From DAIQRJ01 sp963708795 (lineage in GTDB: Bacteria; Actinomycetota; Actinomycetes; Propionibacteriales; DAIQRJ01), in assembly GCA_963708795.1 (NCBI GenBank), contig CAVPUH010000006.1:372001-436000 (forward strand): 64,000 nt of DNA. The letters run 5' to 3'. This document shows, piece by piece, positions 58,354 to 64,000 of this stretch. The notes beneath the pieces are model-generated. The model worked only from the letters and a program-made list of their open reading frames with translations. It was not told where the DNA came from and made no database searches. Each line of letters opens with the position of its first letter. Position 1 is the first letter of the stretch. A program made the position numbers and the translations under genes.

Positions 58354-61300
58354 ACCGGCACGCACTCGGGCCCGAGCAGCGCCTTCAGATCACCGATCAG
58401 CGCCGGCGTCGGGGCGACCTTCCATCTGTCCTCGAGCTTCATCACCAGCGTGCGGTCGGTCGACCTCAGGTGAAGGTGGACGTTCGACCCGCCCGGGTGG
58501 GTGCCGAAGATCTCCTTCAGCCTGGTGATGAGCACCGGCGTGCACATCTGCCGCGGCAACACGATCGCCACCGGGCCGGCCGGACCGCTGTTGAGATCGG
58601 GCGTCGTCATCTCCGACGCGACGATCTGCAGCCCGTCGTCACGACGATCCATGCGGCCCTTGACCACCACGACGGCGTCTTCGGTGAGCTGCAGGGCGTG
58701 CAACTGGTACGCGGACGGGAAGAAGAGGACGTCGACGCTGCCGGTGAGGTCCTCGACGGTGGCGACGGCCCAGGCGTCGCCGCGTTTCGTCATCTTCCGC
58801 TGGAGCCCGGTGATGAGCCCGGCGATCGTCACGTTCGAGCCGTCGGCGCGATCCTCGGCGGCGATCAGCTCGGCGATCCGGGCGTCACTGGCCTCGGCCA
58901 GGATGTGCTCGATGCCGTTGAGCGGATGGTCGGAGACGTACAGGCCGAGCATGTCGCGTTCGTTGGCGAGCAGCGCCGTCTTGTCCCACTCCTCCACCTC
59001 GGGAATCGCGAACGCGACCTTGGTGCCGCCGTCGCCGTCGTCGGCGCCGAAGCCGAACAGGGAGTCCTGCCCGATCGCCTCGGCGCGCTTCTCGTCGACG
59101 AAGTAGTCGACGGCCGACTCGTGGACGAGCAGGAGCGCACGACGGCGGTGTCCGAGCGAGTCGAACGCGCCGGCCTTGACCAGAGACTCGACGACGCGCT
59201 TGTTCGCCGCCTGCAACGGCACCTTCGAGAGGAAGTCGGCGAAGTCGGCGAACGCGCCCTTCTCCTTGCGGGCCTCGACGATCCCGGCCACGACGTTGGC
59301 GCCGACGTTGCGGACGGCCGTCAGCCCGAAGCGGATGTCCTTGCCCACCGGGGTGAACTCGGCGTCGGAGTCGTTGACGTCCGGTGGCAGGACCGTGACC
59401 CCCATCCGGCGGCACTCGCCGAGGTAGAGGCCCATCTTGTCCTTGTCGTCCTTCACCGACGTGAGCAGCGCCGCCATGAACTCGGTGGGGTAGTTGGCCT
59501 TGAGGTAGGCCGTCCAGTAGGCCAGCCGGCCGTACATGGCCGAGTGGGCCTTGTTGAAGGCGTAGTCGGAGAACGGGACCAGCACGTCCCACAGGGCCTG
59601 GATCGACCCGGGCGAGAAGTCGCGTTCCCGCATGCCCTTCTCGAAGTTCACGTACTCCGCGTCGAGGACTTCCTTCTTCTTCTTGCCCATCGCCTTGCGG
59701 AGCAGGTCGGCCGAGCCCATCGTGTAGCCGGCGAGCTGACGGGCGATCTCGACGACCTGCTCCTGGAAGACGATCAGGCCGTACGTGTCGCCCAGCACCG
59801 GCTCCAGTGCATCGGCCAGCTCGGGGTGCAGGTACTTGATCTCCTGCCGGCCGTTCTTGCGCTCCGCGTAGTTCGTGTGCGAGTTGGCGCCCATCGGCCC
59901 CGGCCGGTAGAGGGCGATCAGCGCCGGGATGTCCTTGAACGCGTCCGGCTTCATCTGCCGCAGCAGCGAGCGCATCGGCCCGCCGTCGAGCTGGAACACC
60001 CCGAGCGTCTCCCCCGCGCCCAACAGCCGGTACGTCGCCGGGTCGTCGTGCGTGAGGTCTTCCAGGACGACGGTCTCGCCGGTGTTGCGGACGATGTTGG
60101 CCACGGCGTCGTCGAGGATCGTCAGGTTCCGCAACCCGAGGAAGTCCATCTTGACCAGGCCGAGCGTCTCGCAGGTCGGGTAGTCGAACTGCGTGATGAT
60201 CGCGCCGTCCTGCTCCCGCTTCATGATCGGGATGAGGTCGAGAAGGGGTTCCGACGACAGGATCACGGCGCAGGCGTGCACGCCCGACTGCCGCTTCAGG
60301 CCCTCGATCGAGCGGGCGTTGTCGACGACCTTGGCGACCTCGGAGTCGGCGGAGTAGAGAGCCCGGAACTCACCGGCCTCGGAGTACCGCTTGTGTTTCG
60401 CGTCGAAGATCCCGGCCAGCGGGATGTCCTTGCCCATCACCGGTGGCGGCAGCGCCTTGGTGATCTTGTCGCCCATCGCGAACGGATACCCGAGCACGCG
60501 GGAGCTGTCCTTGACCGCCTGCTTCGCCTTGATGGTGCCGAACGTGACCACCTGGCTCACGCGGTCGTCGCCGTACTTGTCGGTGACGTAGCGCATGACC
60601 TCGCCGCGGCGACGCTCGTCGAAGTCGACGTCGATGTCGGGCATCGACGGGCGTTCGGGGTTGAGGAACCGCTCGAAGATGAGCCCGTGCTCCAGCGGAT
60701 CGAGGCCGGTGATGTTCATCGCGTACGCACACATCGACGCGGCGCCGGAGCCGCGGACGCCGGTGCGGATGCCCTGCTGGTTGGCCCAGTTGATGAAGTC
60801 GGCGACCACCAGCATGTAGCCCGGGTAGCCCTTGCCGACGATGATCTCGGCCTCGTAGTCGGCCCGCGCCCGCACCTCGGGCGTGATGCCGTTGGGATAC
60901 CGCCAGGCCAGCCCGCGCTCGACCTCCTTGAGGAACCACGAGGTCTCGTTCTCCCCCGGCGGGCACGAGAACGCCGGCATGTACCGGCCCTCGCCCTCGA
61001 CGAACGAGACGTCGCACCGTTCCGCGATCACCAGGGTGTTGTCGCAGGCCTCGGGCAGGTCGGCGAAGAGGCTGCGCATCTCGGCCGCGGACTTCAGGTA
61101 GTAGCTGTCGCCGTCGAACTTGAACCGGTTCGGATCGGCCATCGTCGACCCGGACTGCACGCACAGGAGCACCCCGTGCCCGACCGAGTCCTCCTGCTTG
61201 ACGTAGTGCAGGTCGTTCGTGGCGACGAGCGGGATGTTCAGGTTCTTCGCGAGGTGCAGGAGGTCGTCCCGCACGCGCTTCTCGATCGAGAGGCCGTGCT

Positions 61301-61889
61301 CCATGAGCTCGCAGAAGTAGTTCTCGGCGCCGAAGATGTCGCGGAACTCCGCGGCGGAGGCGACCGCCTCGTCGTACTTGCCCAACCGGAGATAGGTCTG
61401 GATCTCCCCCGACGGGCAGCCGGTCGTCGCGATCAGGCCCTTGCTGTACTGGTTGAGCAGTTCACGGTCGATCCGGGGCTTGTAGAAGAAGCCCTCGAGG
61501 CTGGCGCGAGACCCGAGCTTGAACAGGTTGTGCATGCCCTCGGTGGACTGCGACAGCAGCGTCATGTGGGTGAACGCACCGCCGCCGGACACGTCGTCCC
61601 CGCCGCCGTTGCCCCACTGCACCCGCCGGCGCTCGAAGCGCGAGGTCTTCGGCGTGACGTACGCCTCGAGACCGATGATCGGCTTCACGCCGTTCGCCTT
61701 GGCGGTCTTGTAGAACTCGTAGGCGCCGAACAGGTTGCCGTGGTCGGTGACCGCGATGGCCGGCATCTCCAGCTCGCGAGCCGCGGTCATCAGCTCGGGG
61801 ATGCGGGCCGCGCCGTCGAGCATGGAGTACTCGGAGTGCACGTGCAGATGGACGAACGAGTCCTTGGTGTAGCCCGACCCGTCTGCCAC
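58350..61889 (-). CDS. dnaE: DNA polymerase III alpha subunit
   Basis: 1179-residue replicative polymerase (DnaE1). N-terminal PHP domain: FVHLHVHSEYSMLDGAARI (about residues 11-29) and IAVTDHGNLFGAYEF. Polymerase palm with the catalytic PDIDVDFDERRRGEV (about residues 414-428), and the FNKAHSAMYGRLAYWTAYLK fingers region (about 785). A helix-hairpin-helix (ANKRVVESLVKAGAFDSLG) and an OB domain (VTIAGLITGLQRKMTKRGDAW) complete the C-terminus. GTG 61889 gives MADGSGYTKDSFVHLHVH, the usual N-terminus; AGAGGA precedes it. The PHP metal ligands look intact, so proofreading by PHP is possible. Confidence 0.97.
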   Translation of the reverse strand: MADGSGYTKDSFVHLHVHSEYSMLDGAARIPELMTAARELEMPAIAVTDHGNLFGAYEFYKTAKANGVKPIIGLEAYVTPKTSRFERRRVQWGNGGGDDVSGGGAFTHMTLLSQSTEGMHNLFKLGSRASLEGFFYKPRIDRELLNQYSKGLIATTGCPSGEIQTYLRLGKYDEAVASAAEFRDIFGAENYFCELMEHGLSIEKRVRDDLLHLAKNLNIPLVATNDLHYVKQEDSVGHGVLLCVQSGSTMADPNRFKFDGDSYYLKSAAEMRSLFADLPEACDNTLVIAERCDVSFVEGEGRYMPAFSCPPGENETSWFLKEVERGLAWRYPNGITPEVRARADYEAEIIVGKGYPGYMLVVADFINWANQQGIRTGVRGSGAASMCAYAMNITGLDPLEHGLIFERFLNPERPSMPDIDVDFDERRRGEVMRYVTDKYGDDRVSQVVTFGTIKAKQAVKDSSRVLGYPFAMGDKITKALPPPVMGKDIPLAGIFDAKHKRYSEAGEFRALYSADSEVAKVVDNARSIEGLKRQSGVHACAVILSSEPLLDLIPIMKREQDGAIITQFDYPTCETLGLVKMDFLGLRNLTILDDAVANIVRNTGETVVLEDLTHDDPATYRLLGAGETLGVFQLDGGPMRSLLRQMKPDAFKDIPALIALYRPGPMGANSHTNYAERKNGRQEIKYLHPELADALEPVLGDTYGLIVFQEQVVEIARQLAGYTMGSADLLRKAMGKKKKEVLDAEYVNFEKGMRERDFSPGSIQALWDVLVPFSDYAFNKAHSAMYGRLAYWTAYLKANYPTEFMAALLTSVKDDKDKMGLYLGECRRMGVTVLPPDVNDSDAEFTPVGKDIRFGLTAVRNVGANVVAGIVEARKEKGAFADFADFLSKVPLQAANKRVVESLVKAGAFDSLGHRRRALLLVHESAVDYFVDEKRAEAIGQDSLFGFGADDGDGGTKVAFAIPEVEEWDKTALLANERDMLGLYVSDHPLNGIEHILAEASDARIAELIAAEDRADGSNVTIAGLITGLQRKMTKRGDAWAVATVEDLTGSVDVLFFPSAYQLHALQLTEDAVVVVKGRMDRRDDGLQIVASEMTTPDLNSGPAGPVAIVLPRQMCTPVLITRLKEIFGTHPGGSNVHLHLRSTDRTLVMKLEDRWKVAPTPALIGDLKALLGPECVPV

Positions 61890-62062
61890 TGCACCCCGTC
61901 CTCTCACCGCACCGAACCCGCTCCACCTGGTGACTCCGGCGACGACTCGCACGACCTCGCGGCGCCGAAGACCTCATCTTGCACCACCGCTCCGACAACC
62001 ACCCGGCGTGTCCGCACCGTGTCGCCGAACACGCGCGGAGACCTGCTCCGGATCGGCGGGAC

Positions 62063-63025
62063 TCAGTCGCGGATGACCTCGAGCGCGTGCTCCAGATCCG
62101 CGGGATAGGCGCTGCGGTACTCGACGGCCACGCCGGTGCCGGGGTGCACGAAGCCGAGCGCCACGGCATGCAACCACTGCCTCGACAGGCCGACCCTGGC
62201 CGCCAGGCTCGGATCGGCGCCGTAGGTCAGGTCGCCGACGCACGGGTGCCGGAGGGTGGAGAAGTGGACACGGATCTGGTGGGTGCGGCCGGTCTCGAGG
62301 TGGACCTCGAGCAGGCTGGCGTACGGGTGCGCCTCCAGCGTCGAGTAGTGCGTGACGCTCGGCTTGCCGCCCGCGACCACGGCCCACTTGTAGTCCAGCT
62401 GAGGATGCCGCCCGATCGGCGCGTCGATCGTGCCGCTGCTGGGGTCGGGGTGGCCCTGGACGAGCGCGTGGTAGATCTTGTCGATCGTGCGGTCGCGGAA
62501 GCCTTCCTTCAGCAACGTGTAGGCCCGCTCGCTCCGCGCGACGACCATCAGCCCGGAGGTGCCGACGTCCAGCCGGTGGACGATGCCCTGGCGTTCGTTG
62601 GCGCCCCGGTCGGACACGGTGATGCCGGCCGCGGCGAGGTGCCCGAGCACGGTCGGACCGGTCCACCCCGGGCTCGGGTGTGCGGCGACGCCCACCGGCT
62701 TGTCGATCACCACGATGTCGTCGTCGAGATGCACGATCGTGAGGTCGTCGGCCAGCGCTGCCACCACGCGGGCCTCCGGGTGGGGATCGCGGGCGGGGGC
62801 GAGATCGGCCGTGAGGGTCGTGCCGGCCACCAGCCGATCCGACTTGCCGACGGCGCGACCGTCGACCGTCACGAGACGCTCGCCGGTGAGTTCGGCCGCC
62901 CGTGCGCGGGAGATCCCGAACAGTCGCGCGAGGCCGACGTCCACCCGCTCCCCGGCGAGGGACTCCGGCACGTCGACCGTCTCGGTGTCCGCCGAAGCCG
63001 CAGTCGTCGGTTCCTCGGACGTCAT
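62063..63025 (-). CDS. rluD: 23S rRNA pseudouridine synthase, RluA/RluD family
   Basis: 320 residues: a short N-terminal tail, S4 RNA-binding domain (SLAGERVDVGLARLFGISRARA, about 24-85) and an RluA-type catalytic domain with the Asp in GIVHRLDVGTSGLMV (about residue 148), KIYHALVQG and LETGRTHQIRVHF. RluD (pseudouridines of helix 69) is the closest match by its S4 domain, though RluC-like specificity cannot be ruled out. ATG 63025 overlaps the lspA stop as ATGA, the common actinobacterial lspA-rluD pair. Confidence 0.9.
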   Translation of the reverse strand: MTSEEPTTAASADTETVDVPESLAGERVDVGLARLFGISRARAAELTGERLVTVDGRAVGKSDRLVAGTTLTADLAPARDPHPEARVVAALADDLTIVHLDDDIVVIDKPVGVAAHPSPGWTGPTVLGHLAAAGITVSDRGANERQGIVHRLDVGTSGLMVVARSERAYTLLKEGFRDRTIDKIYHALVQGHPDPSSGTIDAPIGRHPQLDYKWAVVAGGKPSVTHYSTLEAHPYASLLEVHLETGRTHQIRVHFSTLRHPCVGDLTYGADPSLAARVGLSRQWLHAVALGFVHPGTGVAVEYRSAYPADLEHALEVIRD

Positions 63026-63618
63026 CGCCGGCTCCCCGGCGCCGGCCGGCCGTCCATCGTCCGGCCCATGAGTGACAGCAGCACGACCAGCACGGCCCCG
63101 CAGGTGACGGCCGAGTCGGCCACGTTGAACACGGGCCAGTGCGGGAGCAGCAGGAAGTCGACGACGTGACCGCGCAGGAATCCCGGGTCGCGGAAGAACC
63201 TGTCGCCCAGGTTGCCGAGAGCCCCACCGAGGATCAGGCCGAGAGCGATCGTCCAGGGCAGCGACCCGCACCGCCGGGAGACGACGACGATCGCGACCGA
63301 CACGCCCAGCACGATCAGTGCGAGGACCCATGTGTAGCCGGTGAGGAAGGAGAAGGCCATGCCCGGGTTCCGCACCAGTGTGAGCTGGAGGAACGACCCG
63401 ATCAGCGGCTTGTACTCCCCGCCCGTGAGGTGATGCATGACCAGCTGCTTGGTGACCACGTCGAGGAGGACGACCGCCGACGCGATGCCGGCGAAGACCG
63501 CCGGGTAGGCGCCCCCGAGCCGGTGTCGGGCGGGCGGTCCGGGCGGTCCCGGGTCGTCAGCGGTCACGTTCGTCTCCGTCGAGCCCGACGGCGCCGTCTC
63601 GGCGGACGGGTCGAGCAC
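63022..63618 (-). CDS. lspA: Lipoprotein signal peptidase
   Basis: 198-residue aspartic membrane peptidase that removes signal peptides from diacylglyceryl prolipoproteins. Four membrane segments; LDVVTKQLVMHHL near the first, the LspA motif as VRNPGMAFSF (Gly-Met-Ala where Gly-Ala-Ala is usual), and catalytic Asps in GGALGNLGDRFF and VFNVADSAV. An extra 40-residue Pro/Gly-rich N-terminus precedes the first helix, so GTG 63618 may not be the true start. It acts after Lgt, encoded at 30.5-31.5 kb. Confidence 0.93.
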   Translation of the reverse strand: MLDPSAETAPSGSTETNVTADDPGPPGPPARHRLGGAYPAVFAGIASAVVLLDVVTKQLVMHHLTGGEYKPLIGSFLQLTLVRNPGMAFSFLTGYTWVLALIVLGVSVAIVVVSRRCGSLPWTIALGLILGGALGNLGDRFFRDPGFLRGHVVDFLLLPHWPVFNVADSAVTCGAVLVVLLSLMGRTMDGRPAPGSRR

Positions 63619-63644
63619 GTGTGCTGGTTCGGGACCCTCGGAGC

Positions 63645-64000
63645 TCAGCGACGTTCCTCACGTTGTTTGCAGGGGACGCAGAGCGTGGCCCGCGGGAACG
63701 CCTGGAGTCGAGCCTTGCCGATGGGGTTGCCGCAGGACTCGCACACGCCGTACGTCCCGTCGTCGATCCGCGCGAGGGCACGGTCGACCTGCTCGAGCAG
63801 CTCGCGCGTGTTGTTGGCCAGGGTCAGCTCGTGCTCGCGGTCGAACGTCTTCCCGCCGGAGTCGGCGGTGTCGTCGCCGGAGGAGTCGGCCGAGTCGATC
63901 AGGAGGTCGGCGAGCTCGCGGTCGGCCTCGGCGATCTCGGCGACGAGCCGGTCGTGATCCGCCCGGAGTCGGTCGGTCTGCTCCTGGAGCTCGGCCGGGG
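63645..64000 (-). CDS. TraR/DksA-family zinc-finger protein, C-terminal part
   Basis: About 118 residues visible; the 5' end lies beyond base 64000. An N-terminal coiled coil (LQEQTDRLRADHDRLVAEI) leads to an acidic loop, then LANNTRELLEQVDRALARI and a four-Cys zinc finger: GVCESCGNP ... LCVPCKQ. This is the DksA/TraR fold; actinobacterial members (RsmA/CarD-unrelated, sometimes called DksA-like) may act on RNA polymerase, but not all carry the DxxDxA tip needed for ppGpp work. The stop TGA is at 63647-63645, 27 bp before lspA, so the two are likely co-transcribed. Confidence 0.88.
   Translation of the reverse strand, partial: PAELQEQTDRLRADHDRLVAEIAEADRELADLLIDSADSSGDDTADSGGKTFDREHELTLANNTRELLEQVDRALARIDDGTYGVCESCGNPIGKARLQAFPRATLCVPCKQREERR

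Noticed and set aside
58470..62108. 1212-codon open frame on the plus strand
   Set aside because: It is exactly antisense to dnaE. Its product is Arg/Val/Asp/His-rich with no domains, as expected from GC-rich codon-position mirroring.

Overview
The window is high-GC DNA with the gene content and order of a free-living actinobacterium. Evidence for this includes frequent GTG starts, many ATGA/GTGA stop-start overlaps, a translational-type ileS T-box, a PdtaR-like ANTAR regulator, stand-alone trpE with the small Trp-associated membrane proteins, PriA-type HisA, and the lspA-rluD-dnaE neighbourhood. Nothing in the sequence fixes the genus. I see no prophage, insertion sequence or CRISPR array, and most of the window is chromosomal housekeeping.

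Layout. 1-1.3 kb: 5' part of ileS with its T-box leader and promoter. 1.4-5.1 kb: an acetyltransferase and a small catabolic-looking group (SDR epimerase/dehydrogenase, BchC-like dehydrogenase, amidohydrolase). 5.2-8.05 kb: two broken genes, a secreted beta-propeller/FnIII protein with three frameshifts and an aminoglycoside-phosphotransferase-like kinase with one. 8-13.7 kb: M18 aminopeptidase, PQ-loop membrane protein, polA and a hotdog thioesterase. 13.7-14 kb: a 370-bp intergenic block of repeats that includes a degraded copy of the livF 3' end. 14-19.7 kb: a complete branched-chain amino-acid type ABC importer (livKHMGF). 19.9-22.6 kb: pdtaR-like regulator, an odd tRNA-Leu(CAA), and a MarR/MFS pair. 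22.6-31.5 kb: pyk, gltD, gltB and lgt.

31.5-55.8 kb holds the tryptophan and histidine loci, all on the minus strand and interrupted by other genes. Read in the direction of transcription they are hisD-hisN-hisC-hisB/hisH; hisA(priA)-[reductase/HAD fusion]-[LarA-like]-[acyltransferase]-hisF; hisI-trpE-two small membrane proteins; and RDD protein-trpC-trpB-trpA. A TPP riboswitch with a ykoEDC thiamine-precursor importer lies between hisF and hisI on the plus strand. 55.8-64 kb: an EEP-family membrane phosphodiesterase, a GNAT, two unknown membrane proteins, dnaE, rluD, lspA and a partial DksA/TraR zinc-finger gene.

Most notable observations: (1) hisB and hisH form one uninterrupted 430-codon reading frame. 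(2) A 72-bp inverted-repeat element occurs twice, at 1314-1385 and 7053-7124. (3) The thioesterase-livF gap carries a livF-tail duplication plus two ~99-bp repeats. (4) Many genes have a TANNNT hexamer 6-8 nt before the start codon, the signature of leaderless mRNAs, and hisD and its divergent neighbour share overlapping -10 elements. (5) All the reading-frame breaks in the window have the sign of +1 insertions, so sequence error must be considered alongside real decay. No convincing new defence or biosynthetic system was found.
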